Source: Limonium bicolor (taxonomy: Eukaryota; Streptophyta; Magnoliopsida; Caryophyllales; Plumbaginaceae). Taken from it: 64,000 bases of DNA. Each line of letters starts with the position of its first letter. The stretch's first letter is position 1. The notes under the pieces were generated by a model. The model was not told the origin of the DNA. It worked only from the letters and a program-made list of their open reading frames with translations, and searched no databases. Where the stretch lies: positions 119,351,503 through 119,415,502 of the forward strand of contig CM041783.1 of NCBI GenBank assembly GCA_023374045.1, written 5' to 3'. The position numbers and the translations under genes were made by a program. This document shows positions 11,736 to 23,850 of the stretch, piece after piece.

Positions 11736-14454
11736 ATTTTCTAAGCCTTCAAACACTTAACCAATATTCACCAACTTCTCCTAAACCCTCATAATGTCAT
11801 CTAACATCATTTAGGCACTTAAAATCACCTTATAACTTCCACCAAACTCTCAAAACAACTCAACTCAAAACGTCTCAAACAATCCAAAGATCTTCTCAAA
11901 CACTTTCCTAACTTCTTACCAAAACAATTTCCTAAAACTTGACATATGCTTCCTAATTTCCCAAACTTGTACATTTTGTCTAAAAACTTCAACTAACCAA
12001 AGTGTTTCTTTTCTACCCATATAACTCCTCTTAACATCATTGCTTGTTAAACCTTCCAGGTTATCTTGCATGTCCATGCACAATTTCTCTCTTTTCACTT
12101 GTTACTCATCACTCTTAAACTCTTAAGCTTGCTTATACATTTCTTTCCATCATCTTAATACCTTGACATTGTTCTTCATTTACCTTAAACATGCAACACC
12201 CTCCTTAGACATTTCCACTTCTCTATGCAAACTTAATCACCATTCTCATGATCATACCCTCTTATACGTTTCTAGTCATTTTCTTGACGACTTACAATAT
12301 CCTCTACCATTTTCACTTCCATCACCCAAGTCCACACATTACCATTCAACTAAACCTTACTAGTCCACCACTAACATCACCACCTCTTACACAAAACTTC
12401 TCGAACTCTCATGGTTCTTCTCTTAGTTCATACCTAAATCACCTTAAAGCATTACACCTTTCCTCCAGATTTGCACAAGTCTTATCATTCCTCATACCGT
12501 GTCTTTGGTGTGTTCAATGCACCCATCTAAACTCTAATTTCCTCATAGACCATTCTAGGTCATTCTAAACCTCAAGAACTCCTTAGTTAACTCATTTCCA
12601 CTCAAATTCCTTTGTATGACTCCTAGTAAATCCTAGGTCATATTAGTTCTCCACCATCACCTAAACACTTATTTTCTACTCAAATTTCGCCTTAGCTCCT
12701 CTAGTATATTATCATGCCCAAACACATTATTTTTCCTCATTCAACCATCTCACACACATCAAGGTTCTCATCATATCTCATCACCCAAACCAATTCATCA
12801 CAAACAAACTCAATATATTGCAATAATCTTAAATTGCATAGCACTAAGGCTCTTAAATGACATGGCTCTTAGGCCCTTAAATGACTTAAACTTAAACACT
12901 GAATTTCCCACATATAAAAGCTTTCAACCTGCAAATACACCCATCAATCTCATAGTAGTTATAATGTTCTTAAAACTCATCTTAAACTTATATTACTAAC
13001 TCATTTCCTTTGGCTCCTTAGTCACAAGTTCTCAAGCTTATTTAAGTTCTTCTTCTTAGGTACATAACCCCTTACCTAATGTAAGCCCTAAGCTACATTG
13101 GTACCCATCTAAAACTCATTCCTTAATCTTAAGCCACCATTAGGTAAGCATTTTACCTTGTTTTCTCAAGCTTATCTTAATCTCCTCCTTAGACCTTCTT
13201 CTTGCATAGATCTCGGCCACCACTTAAACTTCCTTTGCCAATGTTCTAACCAATATTCAATGACTCATATGAGTATTAAACAATACACTAACTCAAGGAA
13301 TAAAAACCTAGGTTAGAAATGTGTTCTAAGGCATAAAAGTGGATGATTACCTTTGAAGTCTCAAGGTAGACTTTGGCATTGAATGAAATAGGACCTCCAC
13401 TAGTCCTTGGTGAATAAATCAAGCTAGAACAAGGCATAAAAACATATCCCATGAGAAGGAATTTTCGGCCATGTACAAGAAATGATGGAAACATGGTTTT
13501 TCTTACATTTTCTTTACCTTAAGAGAATAGAGAAGCTAATGAGCTCTTCAAACTTGGTTTTCCTCCATCAATGGGAGTTCCTCTTGGCACCAAAATGGAG
13601 CTTTGAAGGATTTGAAAAGATAGAAGGATAGGTCTTGACCTAACTAAGAGAAATATGTGTTTAGTTTTTGATTTGGAGCAAAGATGAACACTTATGAGTG
13701 ATTGAAGATGGAGCACCCATGGATGGAGCTCTCTCGGTTTGGAGCAAAAGAAGAGAAGAAGAAATCGTGTGAAGAAGAGAAATGAAGAGAGAGAAGAAGA
13801 AAAGGTGGCTTATAAGAGATATTTGCTTTAATAAAGCAAATAGTACTCTTTACTTATCTCTTCTTTTCTTCCTTATTTGACTACTTATGGTGACTCACCC
13901 TCCTTTAGAAAAACCGGCCCCCTACCTTAAATAAGGCTAGTCATGGTCTTTGTTGACCAACTAATTAGCTTATATGATTAAAACTTAAACTAGTCACTAT
14001 TTGGCACTATTCACTAATCAGTGCACATATTTCTGAAATTTTTGATTTCCCATTGATTTAGACCTCCTAATGTGATACTAATTAGTACACATGTTGATTA
14101 AAGAGTAATGATGGACATTTAGCCACTCAAAACTCAATTCTAAGACAATTTTCTCAAAAATGTGCTTTAAGACTTCTTAAAGCCATTTTGTGTTTTAACT
14201 TGTTTTCAAGCTTGGTTTTCTTTGCTAATTGATTTAAATGACCATTAGGATATTACTAAGGTCTTATCATGATATTTGGGTACTCACCCAAGTCTCTCCA
14301 AGCTTAGAGCACGTTTTGCCCTGATTGCCTTTAAGGCACTCTTAGTGTTTTCCTTGGTTTAAATGTATACCAATCTTTCTAAGGCATATTCTAGCCTTAC
14401 TACATCATAATTGATGTTTGCTTAACATACTTAGGTTTGGGGTATTTCAAATAC

Positions 14455-15586
14455 AACATTTGCCCGTTTACTCTGCACACTGTACTTACAGTAACTCTTC
14501 TTCTCTTCGCGCTATCTTCCTCACTGAAATCGCCTCCTCTCTCCCGTCACCTTGCTAACGGCCATCGCCGCCGTCGCTCCCACCCCCTTTGTCACTCCCT
14601 CGCCGCCGATCACCACCCATCTACCACTGGTCTCACCGTCGACGTCTCTATCGCGTATTGGGTATGCGATCGATTGATTGTCGTTTTTTTCTAACTTTGT
14701 TCATATACATGCAATTATATTGCAAGTTCTAACCTCGTTTGTATCGAATCCTGGGAGTGTAATGGCAAATGTTTAACCTTGTTCATATATTTGTGCCCAG
14801 ATTCACAGTTAATTGTAACCTAGTTCGTGGGCTGATTTCTACACTACTTGCCCACTTCGGTGCTTAGTAACGGTAATTTTGCCAAACCAAACTGTAAACT
14901 ACTGTATTTATTTATTCTTAGCATTTAGTATTACAATTAATACATAATAGTGTAGTTTTAAAAATGCTACTACTTAAAACTGCCACAGGAAAGAATGTAA
15001 GTTCAAGTATATTACCGATTCCTGAAAATAGCTCATTTTCAACTGCTTAATCTGCTATGCCAGATGCTCTCTGTTTGATTCACAAGCTGTGACAGGAATC
15101 AACAATGCTATGTTATAACCACCAGAAAGAATAAGATGAGTTTCGGTATTTTAATGGTTCTAGAATGACTAGTTTCAGTCCTTCAATCTGAAGTACTGCA
15201 TAGAAGGTCATAAATAAACTTCATTTACAGTAGAAGAAGATAAGTTTATGTATGTTACCAGTTCTAGATGGTGCGTGCGAATTTGACTTTGATAAAACTG
15301 ATTTGGAGACATTAGAAATATAGGGGAGATGTTGTCGATTTTTTTCCGCGGTTTAGCTAGCATTTAACCTTGATTTTTTGATGAATTCTAATGTTGTCGT
15401 TTCATTTATACATCAGGACTACGACTTTATTTAGGCTTCCGACCTCAACCGTCTTAGCATCGGCTAATCGTCTACCAGAGGTAAGATTTATATATATACA
15501 TATAATATTTGACAAACTACCAAACATATTTATCCACCCAAGATATACCTAATAGAGGTATATCTTCGGCAGTCCCTGTCGGGACT
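14455..15586 (+). other. CACTA 5' leader region with a GC-rich segment
   Basis: CACTA sequence between the solo LTR and the foldback. 14500-14680 is GC- and CT-rich with 'cgccgccgtcgc', unlike the AT-rich surroundings. It could be a leader exon or a captured gene fragment; I recognise no protein in it. A second exon-like stretch (15416-15480) ends at a plausible splice donor, GAG|GTAAG. The remainder is AT-rich without recognisable features. Confidence 0.4.
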
Positions 15587-15803
15587 GTCCATGATTGTTA
15601 AATCTCACAACTAGGGTGTGAATGTGCTTTTAATATGTACTTTATTGATTATTTCAGCAGTATCTCTTTATTGTTCTTCGAATGCATATATTATTGATTA
15701 ATATAATATCGTGCATTTGAAGAACTGTAGGGAGATGCTGCCGAAATTTCAATAAATTACATATTAAAAACACGTTCACCGGTGGGATTTAATACTCATG
15801 GAT
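15587..15803 (+). ncRNA. Long imperfect foldback upstream of CACTA transposase (possible small-RNA precursor)
   Basis: The arms at about 15587-15691 and 15706-15803 are imperfect inverted copies. Matching blocks include CCATGATTGTTAAATC with GATTTAATACTCATGG, TTTTAATATGTACTTTATTG with CAATAAATTACATATTAAAA, and GTTCTTCGAATGCAT with TGCATTTGAAGAAC. The loop is AT-rich and about 15-25 bases. The scattered mismatches and length suit a miRNA- or siRNA-generating hairpin; a MITE is the alternative. It ends about 90 bases before the transposase start. Transcription and processing are inferred only. Confidence 0.5.
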
Positions 15804-15894
15804 GGATTTAGGTTGATAAGATACAAAAGTGTAAAGACTCTGCCACGGGTGACGGGTATGAAATGGCTGCCTTCATATAAATAGCTAGAAGGAG

Positions 15895-18800
15895 ATGGAA
15901 CGTTTGTGGATTTACAGCGAAATTTGGACGACAAGTTTTTAAAAGGAGTTGATAAGTTATGCACGGTGTTGGCGAACAATCTGAAACCTACAGACAAGGG
16001 ATACATATTTTGTCCGTGTATCGACTGCCAAAACAATCTGAGATACCGCGGCGTAGAAACAATTAAGGAACATCTGATCCGCCGTGGTTTTACAAAAGAT
16101 TTCCAAGACATAATCCGATGGCATGGTCAGAGTGTGTACGATGTTATTAAGCCTGGCGAAGGGGATAATGGTCAGGCAAAAATAGAAACAGAACTTGGAG
16201 ATGATACAGTTGCTGGTGATCCAGAAGACGTTACAGTGAACGTTGAGCCAGATTTCTGGGATGATGACATTGAGACTATGCTCGAAGATGTGGAACGACA
16301 TTACTCTAACACGCCAGACAAGTATGAAAATTTTGTTGGATTCATCCAAAACACCGTTGTACCCCGGGTGTGACCCTACAAAGTTAAGCAAGTTGAGTGT
16401 CGTCCTCAAGCTATTCAACTTGAAAGCGAAACATGGCTAGAGCGACGTAAGTTTCACTGACCTCCTTGAACTATTGAAATACGTTCTTCCGGTGAACAAC
16501 GTTTACAACAACGACTACGTACTCAGCCAAAAAAACTGATGTGCCCAATGGGTATGGGGTACCAGAAAATTCATGCTTGTCCAAATGGTTGCATGCTGTT
16601 TTGGAAATCGGATGAATTTGCTGAAAGCTGTTCAGCATGTGGAGCGTCACGGTATAAGAAACAACAAACTCACATAAGCGGTAGTAAGAAAGGTTCACCA
16701 GCTAAGGTATTGTGGTACCTGCCCATCATTCCAAGGTTCAGACGTTTGTTCTCCATTGAGAAAGACGCAGAGAATCTTCGGTGGCATTCAGTTCACAGGA
16801 AAAAGGATGGCTGATTGAGACATCCCACTGATGCACCAGAGTGGAGAAATATAGACGTAAAATTTCTTGAGTTTGGTAACGAACCGAGAAACCTAAGGCT
16901 AGGCTTGTGCACGGATGGGATGAAACCTTACGGTACTTTGAGTAGCATACACAGTACCTGGCCTGTGTTTTTAGTTATTTACAATCTACCGTCGTGGTTA
17001 TGCATGAAACCAAGACACATCTTGTTGTCTTGTTAATATCGGGTCCAAAGCAAACGGGCAACAAAATTGATGTATTCCTACAACCTTTGATAGAGGATCT
17101 ACAACTCTTGTGGAATGAAGGGGCTACGGTTTACGACTCATTCAGTAAAGAGGACTTCAATTTACGTGCTATGTTGTACTGCACAATCAATGATTCCCCG
17201 CCTATGGTAATCTTTCAGGCTATTCAATCAAGGGGGCGTTGGCGTGTCCGATTTGTGGTGAAAACACTTGTAGCATTCGCTTGAAACATAGTGGCAAAAC
17301 CGTGTATATGGGCCACCGAAAAATGCTTCCAAAAGGACATAAGTATCGAACGATGGCGAAAGAGATCGATAGGAAAACTGATCACAGCGTGGCGCGCCAG
17401 CCTTTGACAGGTACAGAGATTACAAAAAGTTGGATATCATTGTGAATAATTCGGGCCGCCAACCAAAAGTGGTGAAAAAAGTGTCTGGAAAAAGAAATCA
17501 ATATTTGGGAACTACAGTACTGGCAGCATCTGGAGGTTAGACATTGTATCGATGGGATGCATGTCGAGAAGAACGTGGGTGAAAGTATCACTAGCACCCT
17601 TTTGAACATAAAAGAAAGACAAAGGATAATTTGAAAGGAAGAAAAGATTTAATTGAGTTGGGGCATACGCACAGAGCTTGGCCCGTAAGAACGTGGGAAA
17701 ACGCACATTCTTGCCTCCTGCCTGTCACACTTTGTCTAAAGAAGAGAAACATAGTCTATGCAGTACCCTTTACAACATCAAAGTGCCATCAGGTTACTCC
17801 TCAACATAAGAAACCTAGTGTCCATGACAGATTTCAAATTAGTAGGAATGAAAATCTCACGATTATCATGTCCTACTTCAAGAATTTTTGCCAATTGCAC
17901 TACGTGGGATCTTCCCGGATGCTGTCAGACACACAATTACAAACGTCAGTGTCTTCCTCAAATCCATTTCGTCTAAGGTTCTTGATGTGGACACTCTGTC
18001 TAAATTACAAAAGGATCTTATTGTGACAATGTTCCAGCTGGAGATGTATTTTCCTCCATCGTTCTTCGACATAATGATACATCTCCTCGTGCATCTTGTA
18101 AGAGAGATTCTGATGTGTGGTCCTTTGTATCTTCGCTACATGTATCCGTTCGAAAGGTACATGAGTGTCCTGAAGAAGAAAATGAAGAACCATCGTCATC
18201 TAGAGGGTAGTATTATAGAGGGCACTATCACAGAGGAAGTGTAGACTTCTGCACCAATTACCTAGAAGGTGTCGATACCATTGGACTTCCACGTTCTAGA
18301 CACGAGGGTAGATTGAAGGGTGTGGCACGGTTGGACGGAAACTGAAAAGAATTGACATAGACACTCTTAACAAAGCTCATTTAGTTGTGCTAAGTCATCT
18401 GAAGATGTTGAAACCATACTTTGATGAAACTTGTGTGTTTTAAGATCACAATATCCAAACATGAGTGATGTTAGACTACAAAATGAGCAGAATAGGACAT
18501 TTGTCCGATGGTTCAAAGACAGAGTGTTGTCCAATCAGTCCACGAATGTGCCTGAACTGATTAAAGTAGTTACATTTGGACCAAATCTGGATGTAATTTC
18601 TTATGAGGGGTACGATGTCAACGGATTCACCTTTTTCACAGAACGTCAAGATCAGAAGTCAATGAATCAAAACAGTGGTGTAGAGCTTGAAGCTTATCAA
18701 AACTTATATGGCATCGGTGTCGTGGGTCATAGTCCAGTCTCAGTACAACAATCATATTTCGGTGTTATACAAGACATCTGGGTATTGGACTACAACAGCT

Positions 18801-19156
18801 ACGAAATGTGTGTTTTCCGCTGTAACTGGGTTAACACACAATCATGGCTACTGTGAAGAGGAGCATGGTATGAAACTGGTTGATCTGTCTAGAGCTACTC
18901 CCACGGTTGACCCATTCGTTGTTGGGACGAAGGTTAAGCAGATATTTTATGTAACTGATCCCTGTAATCCTAGATGGTCTGTTGTGCTTAAAGGGAGAAG
19001 AGGAATAGTTGGTGTGGATGTGTGGTTGATGAGGATGAGTATGATGCAGAAGATGAACCTCCAACTGTTCCTATTTCATTGGAAGAGGCTAAGGTCACAG
19101 GTCATCGTGAGTATATACGATCAGACCATAACGAGGGAATGTGGGTTGAGACATAA
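15895..19156 (+). pseudogene. CACTA TNP2-type transposase, frameshifted
   Basis: This is the transposase that would cut and join CACTA ends in the nucleus. The start at 15895 reads MERLWIYSE, matching the family opening (MDRSWMY-like); the frame then shifts by one base within 15 codons. Domains in order: transposase-associated domain with CPCIDCQNN and IKEHLIRRGF (15906-16140); TNP2 core with CPMGMGYQKIHACPNGC, KVLWYLPIIPRFRRLF, NLRLGLCTDGMKPYG, ISGPKQTGNKIDVFL and CPICGENT (16539-17445); DUF4218-like region with QLEMYFPPSFFDIMIHLLVH and RYMYPFERYM (17888-18244); DUF4216-like region with DVISYEGYDVNGFTFFTERQ and VFRCNWV (18470-18960). Stop TAA is at 19154-19156. At least seven frame changes are needed, most at short homopolymers. 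A GTAAGT at 19165 starts an intron leading to the second gene. Confidence 0.9.
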
Positions 19157-19278
19157 TGGTGTATGTAAGTTATTACTATAAAAATTTATATTAAATTAAC
19201 ACTCTTTTATTTCTTGCTTGTATATGACCATTATGAAATGCTTAATTTAATTCAAATTGTATTTCAATCCTTGCAGGC

Positions 19279-21146
19279 ATGGCTGATCCGGACATGGCTG
19301 ATGAAGAGTTCGATTTATTTTGTCGTGAGATCGAAAATGAGCAGCAAATGGTACCGGTTCCTTCTACCGCTGCTGCTGTTGGCCCATCTACATCTGCCAC
19401 TGCTGTTGTTGGCCCTTCCATGAGTGCAACTTCTACGAGTGCTACTTAGAGACCCAGAGGTAGAGGTCCGACCCGTGGGTTGAAACTGCAGAAACCGGAT
19501 GAGATTAGTCTTCTGTGGGACCAGTATGGAAGGTATTGTAGGGGCAGTAGGTCAGAGTTCGCTAGTATGCTAGGGACTCTGGCCAGATCACATTGCTGCA
19601 TCAACCACACATGGAAACAAGTCCCGGAAGAAGTTAAGGAGACCATCTGGAAGAAGGTGCAAGAACGATACAAGATCCTAGAAGAAGTGAAGAAGACCGT
19701 TCTTTCTTTGGTGGCCGACAAAGCTAAATCATTCCGCCACTACTTGGTTGAGCATTGGATCAAGAGGGTGCCCCATGTGAGCCTCTGCTGTATGTTTTGT
19801 ACAATGGCATGATCACTGAAGAGGAGTGGAAGGAGTTCGTTGAGCGGCACGCCACCCCCGAGTTCAGGGTATGTTTGTGTGTACTCTTTTCTTAATTAAT
19901 GCTCATAATGCTTTATCCCTGATTTTCTAATTAATTTTCTGTTGTTACTTTCTTAACAGCAAATACAGAACAAGCACGGCAAAACCATGAAGCTAATCTC
20001 TACCCCCACACCATGGGACGAAGGGGATATGTGGGCAGCCTCGACATGTGGAAAGAAGCTGGTTTGCTGACACGGAGGAACGAGGATGGAAGTGAATGCC
20101 CGATCGAGGATGTCTCTGAGGAGAGGAGGGTGCAGATGTACATACTGGGATGCCAGAAAACGACCAGCGAAGGTCAGAGGATATTTCCTAATGCTGCGAT
20201 GGAACAACTGGCTAACCAAATTGTAAGTATTTGAAAGTAGCTGTTAAAATAATTTACTTATACACTCAAGTGTTTGTTGATCTTAAATTTAGTGTTAACT
20301 TCTTTGACAATTGGATAGTATGAAGCGGCACAGAGAGGAGAAGTAGACATACACGCTCCTCCTTCTCAAGACGACGCTCTCAATCAAATACTTGGGAAGA
20401 AGGATCACCCGGGGCGTGTTAGAGGATTAGGGGAGAAGCGTTAAATTCGATTGCACATGCGACTACTCAGCAGCAGCAGCAGCAAGATCCTCCTTGAATG
20501 TCTTCCTCGTCTAGTTGTGCTCCGGCTGCTGACCCGTACCCGTTTGCCAACATCCAGGTTAACTTTGTTTAACTATTTTTCTAAAATATAGTCGTTTAAA
20601 TAGTATTAGATTGGACTCACTTATTTATTTCACGTATTATCTCTGTTTATTAAAGGAGCAAAAAAAATGTCGTCTCCAAATACCATTAGAAGGGCACCTG
20701 TAGATGCGGCCTACGGGACGGTGTTGCCATCAGGTCCACTTCACGCTCATCAGTTTCGTACGTCTACCCCCATTCTACGCGCGTGTGACCTTGGACCTGA
20801 TAGTTGATGGATTTGAGCATGCATACCTTCCAATGGCGTTTGACAACAAATGCACGCTGATCGAAGCGAAGGGAGACATATTGCCCTGGCCAGCATGTTA
20901 TATTGTTGTCACCGATGAGGTAAGACTGTTGACAACCATTTAGTATCTAATAAAATGCATTATTTAGCATTAAGTGTCTCCACTAATCTATTGTAGATCC
21001 CTGAGCTTCCTCGCCGCGTAACCCGGCCAGACTAGAAGAGACCAGTGCGCCGGTGAATCCTGAGATCCTGAGCTTCCTCGCCGCGTATCCCGGCCCAGAG
21101 AAGAAGAGATCAGCGCGGCGGCGAATCCTGTCAGAAGTACAAGGGT
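19279..21146 (+). pseudogene. CACTA second gene, 5' exons (Transposase_24-like)
   Basis: Start ATG 19279 follows a splice acceptor (TTGCAG). The first exon encodes an acidic start (MADPDMADEEFDLFCREIE), a Ser/Thr/Ala-rich stretch, an in-frame TAG at 19447, then RPRGRGPTRG and a region resembling plant Transposase_24 (about 19480-19868, helical, ending WKEFVERHATPEFR with a one-base shift). Plausible exons follow at 19960-20222 (MWKEAGLLTRRNEDGS), 20319-20558 (HPGRVRGLGEKR), 20656-20919 (DGFEHAYLP, WPACYIVVTDE; resembles the DUF8039-like region of such proteins) and 20997-21146. All have GT/AG-type boundaries. The gene continues at 35406 beyond an LTR element in the next intron. The internal stop and shifts make it a pseudogene as sequenced. 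Confidence 0.75.
20997..21127 (+). repeat. Tandem duplication in a CACTA exon
   Basis: A segment of about 65 bases beginning CTGAGCTTCCTCGCCGCGTA is repeated in tandem with several differences. It is GC-rich and lies in the last exon before the LTR-filled intron. If translated it would duplicate about 22 residues. Confidence 0.8.
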
Positions 21147-21183
21147 ATGTTCTAGATAAATGTTCATGTTACTATAATAATCA

Positions 21184-21188
21184 ATTAA
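21184..21188 (+). repeat. Target site duplication of family B element (left copy; right copy 35361-35365)
   Basis: ATTAA occurs directly before TGTAACACCCC at 21189 and directly after GGGGTATAAA at 35360. This fits the 5-bp duplication expected of an LTR retrotransposon and fixes the outer limits of the insertion. Confidence 0.8.
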
Positions 21189-21779
21189 TGTAACACCCCA
21201 ACCGTTAATCTCATCATTACCTCTTAATCACGCAGCGGAACTCTAATTACAACGAGGGTGAAACAACGTCGTTAGCCACCCTGTGGCTACCAGGCTAAAC
21301 TTATATACCGTAAACGGTCTGATGAACTGGAACAACCGAGTACACAATACAATTACAATACCCAACTCACTTCTTACTATACCGAGTCTACAAAATATAT
21401 GATGCCGACAACATATTCGGTCTTACACCTCTTTCAATACATAAGTAATTAATCTAACTACCCATGCAACCCACCGACCCCGTCCTACTCTCGAACGGTA
21501 AACATCTTCGGTGTACCTGTAAAATAAAAACATCGCCCCTAGGGGCTCAGCTTAACGCTGCATATGAAATTCGCATACCCCGAGCGCTAACCGGGTACGC
21601 CGACTACTTTGTCGGATATACATGGAGTTCCTTTTAGTCAAACAACATGCATCATAGCAATACAAGAGTACGTGTAATACTCGAGGAATCTACATCCAAT
21701 CACGGAGCACAATTCCTAACTAACATAACAAGGGTGTTAGTTGTATCTGTTTATCTAGGCCTTGAGGGTATAACTCACT

Positions 21780-21965
21780 TGCCTGGTTTACTTATTCAAT
21801 ATCTCACCCGCTCTCCGGGTTACTTGTCATATACACACCATTCTCCTGGGCTACTCGTACTATACTCACCCATCTCTCGGGCTTTACTTATTATCACCCA
21901 CACTCGGTTACCTATTCTCATTATCTCACCACACTTGGGTTACTATTCTCATATCTCCCCACACG
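21780..21965. repeat. Minisatellite in family B 3' LTR
   Basis: About six degenerate 30-38 base units, each with CACCC...GGGTTAC-type text (for example CTCACCCGCTCTCCGGGTTA), followed by 'tattctcatta'. The 5' LTR carries the corresponding, cleaner array at 31615-31845. Confidence 0.85.
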
Positions 21966-23582
21966 GTAATACTCAAGCTCTTGCAGCTTCTCGAGACCAC
22001 AGGCTCTACGTCACGCTTGTACTCTAGGTACATACTTAAGCCAAAACTCATGCCTCTCTGCATAGTCTACTTCCCGGTTCGACATACTCTGGGTCTAGCA
22101 TGAAGGTTCAAACTAGCTCACGGAACTCTCTTAGTTCTAGCCTTATATCCGACTATCTCGGACTACTACATTCCCACACTCCTCTCTCGGAGTTATAATA
22201 ATATATATTCTAGAAGCATCACTCCGATGTTTCTAATGACTGGGAACTACTGGGTTAACCATTAAATACTCAGACTTTCAGGCAGTGTTTTAATTCTCGT
22301 AGTTGACACCTCTCTCCTACTTCATACCTTTTTTACTCTCAGTTACAACTCTAGGCTTACTGTATCTCATGTATATCTATTCCACGTTTTCTTCATCCCT
22401 ACTCTGGGTTCCTATCTACTTATAGGTTAAACCTGGTTCCTCATTTGCTACATTGGTGAACTCTCAACTGGTTTCTTTCCTATAACTCTCTTTTTTCTAG
22501 CATCTTAGGCCCACTCCTCTCGCCTACTTGACTACTTACATTCGCCATACATCTCTCTCTCCGGATTCTAATTGTCTTTAGTTATCTTCTCTCTCGAGAA
22601 ACTAGCTATTCTTTCTCTTTCGATCGTTCTCTATGTCTCTTGACTCGTTCTACTACTAAAGTTTCTTAAACTCTTGTTTTATTCAGTTACTCCGATATAT
22701 TTACTTTTTACTCAACTTATTTCTTTTTTTACATATATCAGGTAAAATCCTCATATAGGAGGTCGACCATGTCTCAAGGGAGTTACTAATCCCTCAGGTC
22801 TCTTTTACCTTCTTCACTAGTTCACATCTTCGAACTATCTTAAATCCTCTTGAAGGAGGTTCACTATCTCCATTCTCATTTTGTTTCGTGGATTGTTTCA
22901 ATGTGGTTTTCTAACCATTATCGGGTATTTACTCAACCCGTACTTCTCCTCACATTCTAGGGAGTTTATATGTTTGCGTTATCGTTATACTTTAACGGAT
23001 AGTTTGTGTGTTTGCACGTTTTCGTTATCATAAGCGTCGACCCGATCTATGGGTCTCTAGCCAAACGTTACTCACTACGAGTCGGTCCATTCACTATGGT
23101 AGACCACACCGGCATACAAGTATGTTAGCTCATTCAACATACAACAAGGCATACATAATCAAACAAGGATTATTTCATGCTTTAATCTTGATTAAGCCGG
23201 CAAACAAAACACACAAATCAACGTAACTCGGTTAGCACGCGGAGTATGAGAAAATCATACCTTTCACCGGGGTTTTTACTTTACCATGGCATCTCACTAT
23301 GCTCGGGTCATGCACGACTCTCTGATAATGTTTCAACATTATTATTAATACTAAGATCATACCGTACATAATTAAATGCTATTCCCGTATTTCCCCGTTA
23401 TCCCGTTAACTCGGTTTTACTTTTGTTAAATTTGAGTTCTCACTTCTCAATCACTTATAACACTTTCTTACACTTCCTAGGGCCTTTACATGTCACCAAA
23501 CAAGGCCTTAACCATCTTATAACATCATTAACACTTAAACCCCCCATCAATTACAACCTTAAAATGCTCTCTTTAGGTTTCT

Positions 23583-23850
23583 GGGGTGGGTCCGGGACTT
23601 GGTCCTTACCCTAAGTCCCGGACCAATACTCATCATAACTCTCGGGTGGAATTCAACACTGGTCCGAGACCTTGTCCCTATCCCAAGTCCCGGACCAAAC
23701 ACCGACTGCACTCTCGGCCTAAATTAATGGGGTGGTCCGGACCTTGTCCATCTCTCAAGTCCCCGGACCAAGTACTGGGATGAATTCTCGGTATGAAAAC
23801 AGGGGGTGGTCCGGGACTTTGTCCATGGACTAGGTCCCGGACCCTGCTAC
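23583..23850. repeat. Inverted-motif array, GGTCCGGGAC type, in family B 3' LTR
   Basis: Four modules are spaced about 70-80 bases apart. Each has GGTCCGGGAC or a variant, then 'cttgtcc', then an inverted AGTCCCGGACC within about 30 bases. The matching array in the other LTR is 33084-33350. Confidence 0.9.

Larger units (their letters stand above)
9777..14449 (-). mobile_element. Solo LTR of a gypsy-like element (about 4.7 kb)
   Basis: On the minus strand this begins TGAAATACCCC and ends GGGGTGTTACA, the same terminal style as the other gypsy-like LTRs here. There is no primer site, polypurine tract or second copy next to it, so a solo LTR is the best reading. On the minus strand it contains a TATAAG block near 13810, a hairpin minisatellite (10378-10615), a GTCCGAAC-type array (11470-11735) and a TTCCGCTG block near its 3' end (about 9843). 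The listed small ORFs are not convincing genes. The flanking pentamers (AACTA left, AATAC right) are not identical, so no target duplication supports it. It lies in the CACTA between the subterminal region and the transposase leader. Confidence 0.75.

Noticed and set aside
11372..11794. 140-codon plus-strand ORF with repeated SELVSELPKFG-like text
   Set aside because: It runs through the GTCCGAAC array, which lacks stops in several frames on both strands; overlapping ORFs on the other strand have the same cause.
9777..14449. Complete LTR retrotransposon between 9777 and 14449
   Set aside because: No second LTR, primer site, polypurine tract or coding motif inside; one LTR-like unit end to end fits a solo LTR better.
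14437..14694. 85-codon ORF in the GC-rich CACTA leader
   Set aside because: It starts inside the solo LTR and crosses the insertion boundary, so it cannot be an original gene.
21780..21965. CRISPR-like appearance of repeated units in LTRs
   Set aside because: Repeats are degenerate, spacers are not distinct, context is a plant retrotransposon LTR; this is a minisatellite.
23008..23226. ORFs repeated at 23008-23226 and 32371-32619
   Set aside because: Both lie in the two LTRs of family B and change frame between copies; repeat shadows.
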